The notes: a model not told the origin generated them from the sequence alone. A DNA stretch of 64,000 nt from Phocaeicola vulgatus (GCA_022009975.1 CP091733.1:389001-453000), one strand, 5' to 3'; counted from the first letter of the stretch, positions 26,621 through 37,089 are shown. Numbers and translations are program-made.

Positions 26621-28251
26621 TTATTTATTCATAGAATGTTCCATGAGAGGTTTCCCGTCCGAAAGAATGGAAATGGCCTTGTTCAAGGTGACATCATCAT
26701 TTAAGAACACGGGATAAAAACCGGCATCATCAAAGAAGTTCTTTATAATGTAGGCTTGCAGTTGGTTCTCAATGATTTTATAAGAAATGGCAATCAGGTT
26801 AGGCCGTTTGCGTATTCCCTTTCCGACCGCATAATTCGTGAAATCATTCACCAACGGCTGCGTTTTCAGGTAAGCCCACAACTCCTTGTAATTCTTATAT
26901 TGCTGGAATTCTTTCTTGTGAGTATCTGAGTAAATCAGTGCATACATATATAATGTACCTTTGTTGATGACTGTTGATAGATAAGAGGTGTAGCCGGCTG
27001 TGTCTCTCGGGATGAAAATATCCGGCATGATGCCGCCGCCGCCGTAGACAACCCTTCCTCCTACTGTTTCGAATCTCAAAGAGTCAATCTGTTTGATGCT
27101 GTCCGCAGAGTCAAACTCTCCATGCATGTATCTTTGGTAAATATCTTGGTCGTAATCTTCTTGGTCGCCCAATTTGTATTGTTTCTGGATGCAACGGCCG
27201 GAAGGAGTGTAGTAACGGGCTACTGTCAAGCGAATTTCCGAGCCGTCATTCAGTTTGATCGGAGATTGTACCAAGCCTTTGCCGTATGTCCTGCGCCCGA
27301 CGATTAATCCCCGGTCGTTGTCTTGGATTGCTCCGGAGAAAATCTCACTTGCCGAAGCTGATATTTCATCGGTAAGCACGATGATATCGTTGTCCAGACA
27401 GGTTCCCGTGCCATTGGCAAATGATTCAAACCGCGGGAAAGCCTTCCCTTCTGCATACACAATCATCCGACCTCCCGGCATGAATTCATTGATCATTTTT
27501 ATCGCAGCATCCATGTAACCGCCGGTATTGCCACGCAAATCAATGATGAATGATTGGCAATTGCTTTGCTTTAGTTTGGCGATGGAGGTTATGAACTCGT
27601 TGTATGTTGTTCTTCCAAACTTGCTGACTTTTATATAACCGATGCCTTTGCCGGCTTCATAAGCAACATCTACTGTATTGACCGGGACATCTCCTCTTGT
27701 CACTTCCAATTCTATCAAATCGGGTTGGTCGTCACGCTTGATGCCTAATTTGACTGTGCTGTCTTTCATGCCCCTCAAAAGTTTCTGTACTTTGTTCCGG
27801 TTGGTATGATTGCCAGCATATACGGAGTCGTTGATGGTCACAATTCGGTCGAAAGGTTTAATTCCCGCCTTTTCGGACGGACCTCCCGGGATGACGTTGA
27901 TTACCAAAATGGTGTCCAACTCCATATTGAAGGAGACACCGATACCGCTGAAAGAACCTTCCAAATCCTCTTTCACGGCAGCAGCATCTGCCGCTGGTAT
28001 ATAAACGGAGTGGGGATCCAATTCGCTGAATACTTTAGGAATGGTTCCTTCAACCAGTTTCTTCATGTCAACAGTGTCTACATATTGCTCTTCAATGACA
28101 TCGAGAACGGCATTGATTTTGTTCCCGCTGATATAGTTTCTGCTTTGCCATTGCTGAGTAACCAAAATCTATTTCCGATAAAAATGCCTAATGCAATACT
28201 TGCTGCAATAATGACCGGCATCCAAGTTGCCAGTCTTTTATTTTTGTCCAT
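26621..28251 (-). CDS. S41-family C-terminal processing protease (frameshifted at the N-terminus)
   Basis: A 543-residue periplasmic protease after repair. The N-terminal membrane anchor (MPVIIAASIALGIFIGNRF) lies in another frame, joined through a one-T deletion near 28163-28167 to LVTQQWQSRNYISGN. Then come the DPHSVYIP segment, a PDZ domain (GIGVSFN ... GPSEKAGIKPFDRIVTIND) and the catalytic SASASEIFSGAIQ serine with lysine in GRRTYGKGLVQ. The protease cuts exported proteins at their C-termini. Its start is 6 bases after the dCMP deaminase stop, so they form an operon. Confidence 0.9.
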
Positions 28252-28256
28252 ACGAC

Positions 28257-28694
28257 CTATTTGTTATTTATATCGATATAATCAACTTGGATGTTGGCTC
28301 TTTTCAGTAAATCACATCCCTCTTCTGTTCTGTATTTCTCTGAATATACAACACGGACGATACCGGATTGGACAATCAGTTTGGCACATTCTATGCACGG
28401 AGCAGCCGTGATGTAAATCGTTGCCCCTTTGCTGCTGTTTGAGGAAGCTGCCACTTTAGTTATTGCATTCGCTTCTGCGTGCAACACATACGGTTTGGTA
28501 ATGCCATCTTCATCTTCACATACATTTTCAAATCCTGCCGGCGTTCCATTATATCCGTCTGAAATAATCATTTTGTCTTTTACAATCAAAGCTCCGACTT
28601 GCCTTCGTTTACAATATGAATTTTCAGCCCAAATGGAAGCCATTCTCAAATATCTTGTGTCTAATTCATGTTGTTTGTCTGAGTTTTTGCTCAT
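28257..28694 (-). CDS. dCMP deaminase family protein
   Basis: A 145-residue zinc-dependent deaminase that makes dUMP from dCMP for thymidylate synthesis. The zinc motifs HAEANAITK (His and catalytic Glu) and APCIECAKLI (PCxxC) are present. The length is typical for ComEB/dCMP deaminase. It shares an operon with the S41 protease. Substrate specificity cannot be read directly, but context does not suggest a tRNA or guanine deaminase. Confidence 0.88.
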   Translation of the reverse strand: MSKNSDKQHELDTRYLRMASIWAENSYCKRRQVGALIVKDKMIISDGYNGTPAGFENVCEDEDGITKPYVLHAEANAITKVAASSNSSKGATIYITAAPCIECAKLIVQSGIVRVVYSEKYRTEEGCDLLKRANIQVDYIDINNK

Positions 28695-28722
28695 GATTAC
28701 ATTCCTCTAACATTAATTCCCG

Positions 28723-28730
28723 CAAAAGTA
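28723..28730 (-). promoter_or_regulatory. Promoter -7 element for the dCMP deaminase operon
   Basis: TACTTTTG on the minus strand matches TAnnTTTG, 29 bases before the gene start. Confidence 0.5.
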
Positions 28731-28788
28731 GTGATTTAAAATGAAGAAAGGGCGTTTTAAAGGAACAAAATTTCGCCAAAAAACAAGA

Positions 28789-28824
28789 GGGGCTGTGTCA
28801 AAACGAAAGTTTTGATGCAGCCCC
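28789..28824. repeat. Hairpin half of inverted-repeat element, copy D
   Basis: GGGGCTGTGTCAAAAC pairs with GTTTTGATGCAGCCCC across the loop GAAA, in the opposite orientation to copies A and C. A few bases downstream (28831) the group II intron begins. The rest of this copy resumes at 30754, so the intron splits the element. Confidence 0.75.
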
Positions 28825-28830
28825 GTTTAG

Positions 28831-30753
28831 GTATGCTCGGCATGAGCTTATTCTAATGGGTGCAAGTCCCTAACAAGCCCTAATAGCGGGAATTGTATAG
28901 CCAATAGCAAGGGTGTCCACTGCGAGGTGGAATCTGAAAGAAGCTGGCGGCAAACATCTGACCTAACGTACAGAAACTTCATATAAGGCATTTGACCATG
29001 GATGAGATTGCCTAACAAATCAAAGTCCTATAGCTATTCGGAATGGTTGGTGTAAATGAAGTGGGTATAAGATGGAAAGAATAAGCCCTTATCCGAGGAG
29101 GTCTCACGGACATGACGATTAGTTGCCTTTACGAAAGTCATGGAGTAAAGCCTGCCGTGAGAAGTCAGCAGACGCCATAGTAGTGGAGTATTCGATAACG
29201 TTCCACGAAGGGCAGAACCTATAAATTAAACGATAGTAATTGAAACACACCTTATGAAGGAAAGAATGCAGAAACATTGGCAGAAGTCAAGGGCTGCCCA
29301 CAGAAAGATAGGACGGAATCCGAACGATATGTGGGAGCGCAGACCTTCATGTGGATATGTGAAGACAACATCGTGGAAGTACCATTCGACAAGGAACACC
29401 TGTTGGAGCGCATCCTCAGTCCCGAAAACCTGCTCAACGCCTACAAGGTAGTTCAGCATAACAAGGGCTGTAGCGGTATCGACAAGATGTCATGTGAGCA
29501 AATGCTCCCTTGGCTCTTGGCTAACAAGGATGTCCTAATCCGTTCCTTGCTTGACGGCTCATACCGTCCGAACCCAGTAAAAAGGGTAGAGATACCCAAA
29601 GACAACGGCAAGATGCGCCTGTTGGGCATCCCCACGGTCATAGACCGTCTGGTTCAACAAGCCATCAATCAGACCCTAACCCCCATCTATGAGCGTCAAT
29701 TTTCTCCAAGAAGCTACGGCTTCCGCCCGAGAAGAGGCTGCCATGATGCCCTGAGAGGTGCGCAGAAAATAGTCGATGAAGGCTACATCTATGTGGTTGA
29801 CCTCGACTTGGAGCGCTTTTTCGACACAGTGAGCCACAGCAAACTCATAGAAATCCTCAGCCGCACGATAAAGGACGGCAGGGTGATAAGCCTTATCCAC
29901 AAATATCTCCGCAGTGGTGTGATGAGCAAAGGTATGTTCGAGACAAGTGAGGAAGGCACTCCCCAAGGAGGACCGCTAAGTCCGCTTTTGAGCAATATCA
30001 TGCTCAACGAGTTGGACAAGGAACTCACACGTCGAGGTCTCCCCTTCGTTCGCTATGCCGATGACTCGATGATATTTTGCAAGTCCAAGCGTGCAGCCAA
30101 GCGTGTGAAGAACTCCGTGACCCGATTCATCGAAGGAAAACTTCATCTGAAGGTAAACAGAGATAAGACCATAGTGTCCTATGTGAAGGGTGTGAAATAC
30201 CTTGGCTACTCCTTTTATGTGATGAAAGGCAAATGCCAACTCACTGTGCATCCAAAAGCCAAAGCCAAGATGAAAGTCCGACTCAAAGAGTTGACTTCCC
30301 GAAGCAATGGCTGGGGATATGCCGAGAGGAAGCGAAAACTTGAAGAGTACATAAAGGGGTGGGTAGGTTACTATTGTCTCGCTAACATGAAACGTTTCCT
30401 CGTGGAAACTGACGAGTGGCTAAGGCGACGGCTACGTATGTGTATATGGAAGTCGTGGAAGAGGGTGAAAACGAGAATTGCCAACTTGGTAAAGTGCGGT
30501 ATTGACAAATACCAAGCTTACATGTGGGGCAATAGTCGTTTGGGTTATTGGCGCATAGCTGGCAGTTACATACTATGTCGTGCGATTACCAACGAAAAGT
30601 TGAGCATGGCAGGCTATGCTACATTGATGGGTTCATACATCGAATGGCACCCAAAATAGGAACCGCCGTATGCGGAACCGCACGTACGGTGGTGTGAGAG
30701 GTCGGAAAACGAAAGTAGGAGAAAAACTACTTCGTTTTCCTCCTACTCGATAT
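28831..30753 (+). mobile_element. Group II intron with reverse transcriptase/maturase
   Basis: A self-splicing retroelement of about 1.92 kb. The 5' end GTATGCTCGGCATGAGC resembles the GUGYG start of bacterial introns, followed by a domain I stretch with GGGTGCAAGTCCC and a GAAGTCAGCAGACGCCATAG segment. It encodes a maturase at 29277-30659. A domain V-like hairpin (AACCGCCGTA...TACGGTGGT, about 30661-30694) and a domain VI-like stem follow, with the last bases CGATAT matching the AY ending. The 3' boundary was set by comparing both flanks with the repeat consensus. No target-site duplication is expected. It inserts within a repeat, outside genes. Boundaries are good to a few bases. Confidence 0.85.
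29277..30659 (+). CDS. Group II intron-encoded reverse transcriptase/maturase
   Basis: A 460-residue LtrA-type protein that assists splicing and reverse-transcribes the intron into new sites. Reverse transcriptase motifs are clear: GCSGIDKM, GIPTVIDRLVQQAI, YGFRPRRGCHDAL, TPQGGPLSPLLSNI and the catalytic FVRYADDS. A maturase/DNA-binding region (YIKGWVGYY ... WKRVKTR) follows. No endonuclease HNH domain is obvious at the short C-terminus. The frame opens with TTG at 29277. A second frame from 29254 also starts with Met codons but does not continue into the reverse transcriptase. It lies inside the intron, with no frameshift. Confidence 0.9.
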   Translation: MAEVKGCPQKDRTESERYVGAQTFMWICEDNIVEVPFDKEHLLERILSPENLLNAYKVVQHNKGCSGIDKMSCEQMLPWLLANKDVLIRSLLDGSYRPNPVKRVEIPKDNGKMRLLGIPTVIDRLVQQAINQTLTPIYERQFSPRSYGFRPRRGCHDALRGAQKIVDEGYIYVVDLDLERFFDTVSHSKLIEILSRTIKDGRVISLIHKYLRSGVMSKGMFETSEEGTPQGGPLSPLLSNIMLNELDKELTRRGLPFVRYADDSMIFCKSKRAAKRVKNSVTRFIEGKLHLKVNRDKTIVSYVKGVKYLGYSFYVMKGKCQLTVHPKAKAKMKVRLKELTSRSNGWGYAERKRKLEEYIKGWVGYYCLANMKRFLVETDEWLRRRLRMCIWKSWKRVKTRIANLVKCGIDKYQAYMWGNSRLGYWRIAGSYILCRAITNEKLSMAGYATLMGSYIEWHPK

Positions 30754-30869
30754 GTGTCAGAATTAGCAAAACGCAAGGGTCTGAGGATGAGACCGACAGG
30801 CGTTTGCTGATGTAAATGACTGAGGTCGAATTCCGAAAGTAACGCAGCAGTTTGCAATTATGACACGCC
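30754..30869. repeat. Inverted-repeat element, copy D, part after the intron
   Basis: GTGTCAGAATTAGCAAAAC begins at the intron boundary, followed by the core with CTGATGTAAATGACTGAGGTC and the far end GCAGTTTGCAATTATGACAC. This is the reverse complement of copy A, including the core. Together with 28789-28830 it makes one element interrupted by the group II intron. Confidence 0.75.
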
Positions 30870-30906
30870 GCCTTGCTATATAAGTATAAAACAGTTCTTT
30901 CAACTA

Positions 30907-33006
30907 TTATTTTTTGATGCCGTTTCGGATGAGCAGAGCATCGATGGATGGAGCTTTGCCTCTGAAGCGTTCATACAACACAGCAGGATCTTCCACGCCT
31001 CCCTTGGAAAGGATGTTGTCGCGGAATGATTTTGCCACTTCTTTGTTGAATATGCCTTTCTCTTTGAACAGGGAGAATGCGTCTGCATCCAAAACTTCTG
31101 CCCATTTGTATCCATAATAACCTGCGGCATATCCTCCGGCAAATAGATGTCCGAAGCTGGTACTCATGCAAGCTCCCGGAACTTCCGGAACGACTTGTGC
31201 AGCCTTCCATGCTTTTTTCTCAAACTCAATCACATTTCCTTCAAAAGGAGCGGTAAGAGTATGCCATGCCATGTCTAAGAGTCCGAAGCTTAACTGTCTG
31301 CAGCAAGCATAACCTGCGTTGAAGTTAGATGCGTCGATAAGTTTCTGCACCAAATCTTCCGGAATCTTTTCTCCTGTCTGGTAATGGACGGCTATTTGGT
31401 TCAAATACTCTTTCTCTGTCAGCCAGTTCTCCATGATTTGAGATGGCAGCTCTACGAAGTCTTGATATACGCTTGTCCCAGACAAACTTTCGTATGTGCC
31501 GGAAGCCATGATGCCATGAAGGGCATGACCAAATTCATGTAATAAAGTTTCCACTTCACTGAATGTCAACAAGGCAGGTTTGCTCTCTGTCGGTCGTGTA
31601 AAGTTCATGACAATGATGATGTGCGGGCGGTTGTCTTTTCCCTTTGCATCTTTGCTTTGGGACTTGATTCCGTTCATCCATGCACCAGACTGTTTGCCAC
31701 TTCTTGGGAAGAAGTCGGTATATAAAACAGCAAGGAATTTCCCGTCCTCGTCATATACTTCGTATGCTTGGACTTCTTCATTGTATACCGGAATCTTTTT
31801 ATTCTCTTTGAATGTGATGCCATACAATTGTGTAGCCAATCCAAAGACTCCCTTTTTGACATTCTCTAATTGGAAATAAGGACGGGTCATTTCATCATTT
31901 ACATTGAAGCGGATATTCTTCAATTTCTCTGAATAGTAGCTCCAATCCCAAGGTTGGACAACAATATTCTGTTGTTCTTTTCCTATGGCAAATCCTTGGA
32001 CAGCATTGTATTCATTGATGGCAACCGGTTTGTACGCATCCAATAGCTGGTTGAGGAGCTTGTAAACGTTCTCGGAGTTTTTAGCCATCTTATGAGACAA
32101 TTCAAAGGCGGCATAATTGGGATAGCCCATTAATTTGGCAATGGCTAATCTGTCGTTGACAATTTTACGAATGATTTCCTGGTTGTCATATTCGTCCCCT
32201 TTGTTGCCGACGCTCATGAATGCCTTGTACATCTTTTCCCGTAAATCCCTTGAGTCGGCATATTTGACGAAAGCACCATAGCTTGGCGCATCCAAAGTAA
32301 ACAACCATCCCTCTTTGCCTTTCTCTTTAGCCGCGAATTTGGCAGCATCCAAAGCACTTTCTGGAAGTCCAGCCACCTCTTTTTGGTCTGTCAATAACAT
32401 CTCGAAGCGGTTCTGGTCTTTCAGGGAGTTCTGGTCGAACTGCAAAGTCAAGAGGCTAAGCTCTTTTGTCAACTCTTTATATTTCTCTTTATCTGCCGAA
32501 TTCAGATTAGCTCCTTTCTCTTGGAAAGATCGGAAAGTTTCCTCTAATAATTTAGCATCTTCCGTATTCAAGTTAAGAGAAGCCCTTTGGTCATAAACCG
32601 CTTTAACCCGGTTGAAAAGCTTTTCATTCAGATAGATATAATTGGAACTTTCAGTCAAGCTTGGGGAAACCCGTTGCGATATTTCCATCATCTCATCATT
32701 TGCGTTGGCGCTTAATACATTGAAGAAAGCACCGGAGACGCGGTTCAACAACTTCCCGCTTCGTTCCAATGCGACAATTGTGTTTTCGAATGTCGCTGGT
32801 TTCGGGTTGTTTGTGATATTGTCTATATCCTTTTTCAGTTCATCAATGCCCCTTTGGAAAGCAGGTTCGTAATGCTCCGTCTTTATTTTGTCGAAAGGAG
32901 TTGTTTCAAACGGGGTGTTGTATTTCCCGAAGAATGGATTTGATTCAGCTTGTACCATACTATTTATACTTAACAGTAAAACTACATTGTAAATAAACTT
33001 TCTCAT
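30907..33006 (-). CDS. M3-family oligopeptidase (dipeptidyl carboxypeptidase type)
   Basis: A 699-residue zinc metallopeptidase with an N-terminal signal (VVLLLSINSMVQAES). The active-site HEFGHALHGIM (HExxH with the extra glycine-histidine context of the M3 family) is near residue 493, followed by the zinc glutamate in ESLSGTSVYQDFVELPSQ. It hydrolyses short peptides, probably in the periplasm given the signal. Length fits the Dcp/oligopeptidase A group. A CAAAGATA element (minus strand -7) is 27 bases before the gene. It is intact. Confidence 0.92.
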   Translation of the reverse strand: MRKFIYNVVLLLSINSMVQAESNPFFGKYNTPFETTPFDKIKTEHYEPAFQRGIDELKKDIDNITNNPKPATFENTIVALERSGKLLNRVSGAFFNVLSANANDEMMEISQRVSPSLTESSNYIYLNEKLFNRVKAVYDQRASLNLNTEDAKLLEETFRSFQEKGANLNSADKEKYKELTKELSLLTLQFDQNSLKDQNRFEMLLTDQKEVAGLPESALDAAKFAAKEKGKEGWLFTLDAPSYGAFVKYADSRDLREKMYKAFMSVGNKGDEYDNQEIIRKIVNDRLAIAKLMGYPNYAAFELSHKMAKNSENVYKLLNQLLDAYKPVAINEYNAVQGFAIGKEQQNIVVQPWDWSYYSEKLKNIRFNVNDEMTRPYFQLENVKKGVFGLATQLYGITFKENKKIPVYNEEVQAYEVYDEDGKFLAVLYTDFFPRSGKQSGAWMNGIKSQSKDAKGKDNRPHIIIVMNFTRPTESKPALLTFSEVETLLHEFGHALHGIMASGTYESLSGTSVYQDFVELPSQIMENWLTEKEYLNQIAVHYQTGEKIPEDLVQKLIDASNFNAGYACCRQLSFGLLDMAWHTLTAPFEGNVIEFEKKAWKAAQVVPEVPGACMSTSFGHLFAGGYAAGYYGYKWAEVLDADAFSLFKEKGIFNKEVAKSFRDNILSKGGVEDPAVLYERFRGKAPSIDALLIRNGIKK

Positions 33007-33032
33007 AAATCGTAAACAATTGATTAGGAAAA

Positions 33033-33040
33033 CAAAGATA
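33033..33040 (-). promoter_or_regulatory. Promoter -7 element for the M3 peptidase gene
   Basis: TATCTTTG on the minus strand, 27 bases upstream of the start codon. Confidence 0.5.
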
Positions 33041-33045
33041 TGACC

Positions 33046-33183
33046 TTTTTCTCAAAAGCATACTACCTTTTCTCAAAAAGCATACTACCTTTTTGGAAAG
33101 AGGTCAGCATGAAATATTTCAGCTGTCATTAAATCGCTCTTAAAACACTATTTTAACGCTGTTAAAACACCATTCAAACGCTG
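33046..33183. repeat. Two pairs of short direct repeats in the M3/DUF6383 gap
   Basis: TTTCTCAAAAGCATACTACC occurs twice in tandem (33046-33089, one extra A in the second). TTAAAACACTATTTTAACGCTG and TTAAAACACCATTCAAACGCTG (33140-33183) form a second tandem pair. They lie just upstream of the M3 promoter. Their function is unknown. No gene is seen in this 300-base gap. Confidence 0.5.
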
Positions 33184-33291
33184 TTATAATCGTATGAAAT
33201 CTCTCGATGAATAGCATTTTGTTTTTTAATCCATTATTGATTTTGTTTTCAGCGTGCTTGCACTTTTATGATTTAGCAATGACATACATTT

Positions 33292-33332
33292 AAGGGGCTG
33301 CACCAAAACAACCGTTTTGACACAGCCCCTTA
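33292..33332. repeat. Hairpin of inverted-repeat family, copy E
   Basis: AAGGGGCTGCACCAAAAC and GTTTTGACACAGCCCCTT form an imperfect hairpin 23 bases after the DUF6383 stop, in terminator position. The preceding TTTAGCAATGACATAC may be a decayed right end of the family. Confidence 0.6.
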
Positions 33333-33354
33333 AGGTATAAACTAAATGTATGCT

Positions 33355-35841
33355 TTACTTGACAATTACTTTTTGTGCAGTTTCTCCTTCAACTGCTACG
33401 ATGTTGATGCCTCGGGAAGCTTGTACAGTGAAGCGGTCAGAAGTAATCAAGTAGTTGCCAACAATCTTACCTAAGATATCAGTAATCATTACTTTTTTAT
33501 CTTTAGCATTCATGATGACAATGATGTTGTGTCCTCCTGAAACCTTGAACGCTGGTTCTGCAATGATTGTTTCAACAGCGGTCGGAGCAGCCGTTTTCTC
33601 GATGCTGAAATGCAAGCCTTCCGTGCCTTCGGTAAGGATTTCATTCTGTAACGAGATTAATTTGCCTGTTCTGACATCTTCCAACATATACAAATCTTTA
33701 TGTTCTTCGTCGTAACAAGATTTGAAAGCAAACAAACCAGCCGGCGTATCTTTTGTATTGATGTTAAAGGCATAAACCGGAGATTTTACGCCATCTTTGC
33801 CTGTCAAATTAATAGTAGACAAATAGTAGCGTTCGTTATTATTCTCTTCCTCGAACAATTTAGTTGAAATCTTATACACCGGTTCTCCAGCAATGACAGT
33901 GTCCGCCTTTTCAATCTTCAAAGCAAAATGATCGTTGGTATAAGTTGCTTTTGTTATCACTTGACCTTCGCTTTTCAGTACTGCCATTTTGGTGAGTGGA
34001 TTCATTGCCAAATATTTTCCGTTAGATTCCAAGCGGATGTGTGTACTTTCCACTGTTTTATAATCAGGAGCATCAACGGATTCCACAATGAAATTGGCAG
34101 CTTGGTCCCCAATAATCAAGTTTCCATCCACATTGTAAGTGATGTATTTTCCTTCTACAGTATGCAACTGATACCGGTCTTTCTCAGAAGTATTGACAAA
34201 TACGATAGAAAGAATGTCCGTTTGAGCTTTATGGTTGGACAATACTAACCGGCTTTGGTGGTCGATGTCGTTGACAACCATTTTGTTTGATGTAAGGGCT
34301 TTCAGTTTATAGAAAACAGTGTATAATGTATCGCCCAAAGATTTTGCACCGCCAACCATGACTTCTTTATCTTTGATGGCTTTGAAAGCCAATTTCACTT
34401 CGCCGTCCTTTCGTGTTACCAATGCACTATCGACAGTAGTAATCGGAACGATTCCTCCGATAGCATCCAGTTCAAGTAGAATCGCTTTGTCTTTCGTCTC
34501 TTTATCATCCATATAACGAGCACCCAAATACTTATCTTTGATATCTACTCCTTTTTGGTATTCAAAAGTAATGGAGTCAGCTTTGCCTGCGACGGTATAA
34601 GTGTCATTCATGCCATTGACAGGGAACAATTCAGCTGTCTTTGCATAAGCTGTTCCTGTTTTACGCTCAACGATACTATATTTACCATCTTTCTCTTTGA
34701 CATACCATTGTCCGTCTGCCAAATAAATTGAAGGCTTGTCTGCCTTGAGGTCAGAAGCAGTGTAAATATTTACCATTTCCTTTTCCAGCATTCTTCAAGA
34801 AGTAAACGCCAGAACCATTTGATAATTTGGCAGCTTCCCCGCGTCGTGTAGTAATAAACGGAGCCGTTCCTTGGATTTCACCATCTACGATTTGTGAAAC
34901 CGTTAGACGTTTCGTGTTTTCGTATGAAGCATACACCACTTGATAAATCGCTGTCGCTAAGGATTCATCAGCAGGAGCACCTTTGACAAACAGGGAGATG
35001 GAGTCGTTCTTTAGGTCGATAGAGAATTTGAATTTCTGGAAATCCTCATTACCGAAAGAATGAAGTTTCCCTTTTGCATAGGTTGAATCGGCTTTGAAAT
35101 TGATTCCGAATACATTTTGAGCACCATCTATTTTAGTGCGGGTCGTGTCCAGACCTAAATATTTGGATATTCCATTTGGAAATGTTTCATCGCCTTTGTA
35201 CTGCAAAGTTACATAGCCTTTGTCATCACCAGACAAGTCTTTTGCCACAAGCTCTTTAGAGTCGAATGGATTACCTGTGATGTCTTTCCCATCTCCATAT
35301 AGAAAGTGGAAAGACCTGCACCCAATTCCTGGGCAGACATGATATACTCTTTTTCGGGAGCTTTTACTTTAAATTCAGTAGCATCTGACATAACATCTGT
35401 TACAGTGAGGCCTTCAGTAGGTGAATACAGAGCTAATGCTTTGTTATTGCCGTAGTAGCCAATGATCTTACCGTTATTGAATGTCCAAGAAGAGATGCCG
35501 TTAGGATCCAAACTCATGCTTTTCTTGTCAGTCGGAAGTGCCAACAATGCGCCCGTCGCTTTGTTCTTGAATTCATATACCAATGCACCGGAAACCGTTT
35601 TTTCAGTAATTTGCCAAAGAGTAGAGTCGATTGCTTCTTTTTTAGCTGTTGCTTCAAGTTGTTTAGAAATCAACGAGTCAGACTTAGCACCGTCCAATGC
35701 GATGCAATCATTCCCCCATTTTAATTGGTAGTAGTTACCAGCCTTCCATTCTGATGCTGGAACTTCATCCGCAGCCGCAAAAGAGGGAATGCTCATTCCC
35801 ATTAATAATAATGTAGAAAATAGAGTAAACTTATTCTTCAT
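33355..35841 (-). CDS. Secreted DUF6383-domain protein (frameshifted twice)
   Basis: A surface protein of about 828 residues with a signal peptide (LFSTLLLMGMSIPSFAA). Most of it consists of repeating beta-strand segments with W, Y and K (for example GNYYQLKWGNDCIAL, TLYTVFYKLKAL) that suggest repeated beta-sandwich units. The C-terminus (IMNAKDKKVMITDILGKIVG ... INIVAVEGETAQKVIVK) resembles the DUF6383 or sorting-type ends found on Parabacteroides surface proteins. Shifts near 34765-34790 and 35290-35320 break it into three frames. The Met at 35841 is chosen because the longer ORF start lies on the promoter. Function unknown. Confidence 0.65.
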
Positions 35842-35883
35842 AAATATCCTTTCTTTATATGTTTTCATATTCATTTGTCGTTT

Positions 35884-35891
35884 CAAAGGTA
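35884..35891 (-). promoter_or_regulatory. Promoter -7 element for the DUF6383 gene
   Basis: TACCTTTG on the minus strand, 43 bases before the chosen ATG. It overlaps an upstream in-frame Met codon, which argues against starting there. Confidence 0.5.
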
Positions 35892-36040
35892 AGTATTATT
35901 TATTATTCCAGCCTTAAAGGATTTCATAAATTAATCAAATGAGTGGTTATAATGTACAAAACAACCAGTTTAGGTGACTTTTGGTTACAATTGAATGAGG
36001 AGGCGGGATAGGATATTGACTGAAGTCGGATACTATTGGC

Positions 36041-36084
36041 TTCTCACTTATATGAGAAACACTTCTCACCTATGTGAGAAACAA
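36041..36084. repeat. Pair of tandem palindromes, possible operator
   Basis: Two 22-bp units each read TTCTCAcnTATrTGAGAAac, so each is nearly self-complementary (TTCTCA/TGAGAA) and both have the same spacing. They lie upstream of the DUF6383 gene and downstream of the MscS gene. A repressor dimer site is one reading; no regulator is encoded nearby. Apart from this pair and the DUF6383 promoter at 35884-35891, the 345-base gap between the two genes (35842-36186) shows nothing recognisable. Confidence 0.5.
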
Positions 36085-36186
36085 AAAATGTTGGATACAA
36101 ACTCAAAAACATGGACAACACATTATTATCTTGTTCATGTTCCTTTTTTTGAGTGATATGCCGCCTTGTTGGATTAATCGGCAAGA

Positions 36187-37032
36187 TTACTCTTTCGCCT
36201 GGTGAACAGTCAATTGCGGGAATGGGAATCCAATGCCCTCTTTGTTAAACCGTTCGTAAATCGTTTGATTCATGTTAAAGAATACAGCCCAATAGTCAGC
36301 AGACTTCACCCACATGCGTATGGAAATTTTCACGCTGCTTTCGGCCAGTTGACTCAGGTAAATCTGCGGAGCCGCTGGCGTTTGTTGTTGGACGCGGGCA
36401 TCGCGTGCGATAATATCCTCCAAAACCTGTTTGACACGCTGGAAGTCTGTATTGTATTCAACGTCAATCGTCAAATCGACCCTTCTGTGTTCTTGATTGC
36501 TGTAATTGGTCACAACGCCACCGCTTAGAGAACCATTAGGAATATAAATGACCTTGTTGTCTCCTGTAATTAAAACCGTGTGGAAGATTTGTATGGCTTT
36601 TACAGTTCCTTGTACTCCTTGTGAATCGATGAAGTCTCCCACTTTATAAGGACGGAACAATAGGATAATCAAACCTCCGGCGAAATTGGAAAGATTCCCG
36701 CTCAATGCCATACCGACAGCGACACCGGCAGAAGCCAACAATGCTGCGAACGATGTGGTTTGTATGCCTAACGCACCCACTACGGATACAATTAACAGTA
36801 TCATTAATACGACATTGACAAGACTTCCGACGAAAGTTTTTACTGAAGGGTCGATATCCCGCTTGATCAAAATCCGTGTGACAAGCTTATTGACTAAACT
36901 TATTAATAGTCTTCCTATAATGAAAACAAGCAATGCTTTGATTATAGTCAAACCTAATTCTGCGCCTTGGGTGAATAACGAATCAATCAATTTACTTAAT
37001 TGCGTCCCTTGTTCCAGCTCTAATAATACCAT
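36187..37032 (-). CDS. MscS-family small-conductance mechanosensitive channel
   Basis: A 281-residue protein with three membrane helices (the last is the pore-lining glycine/alanine-rich GVAVGMALSGNLSNFAGGL) and a cytoplasmic beta domain (PYKVGDFIDSQGVQGTVKAIQI). It releases ions during hypo-osmotic stress. Length is close to that of E. coli MscS. A -7 element (CAAAGGTA on plus, 37090-37097) is upstream. The TPR gene is divergent. Confidence 0.9.
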   Translation of the reverse strand: MVLLELEQGTQLSKLIDSLFTQGAELGLTIIKALLVFIIGRLLISLVNKLVTRILIKRDIDPSVKTFVGSLVNVVLMILLIVSVVGALGIQTTSFAALLASAGVAVGMALSGNLSNFAGGLIILLFRPYKVGDFIDSQGVQGTVKAIQIFHTVLITGDNKVIYIPNGSLSGGVVTNYSNQEHRRVDLTIDVEYNTDFQRVKQVLEDIIARDARVQQQTPAAPQIYLSQLAESSVKISIRMWVKSADYWAVFFNMNQTIYERFNKEGIGFPFPQLTVHQAKE

Positions 37033-37089
37033 AAATGTTAGTTTAATAAATTAGTAATTTATGTTTGTCGCTTATTATAAAAGAAGTAG

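Noticed and set aside
29254..29451. Alternative start for the intron maturase
   Set aside because: This frame stops before the reverse transcriptase domain. The 29277 frame continues through it.
28831..30753. Diversity-generating retroelement
   Set aside because: The reverse transcriptase sits with group II intron ends and domain V, and no template/variable repeat pair was seen.
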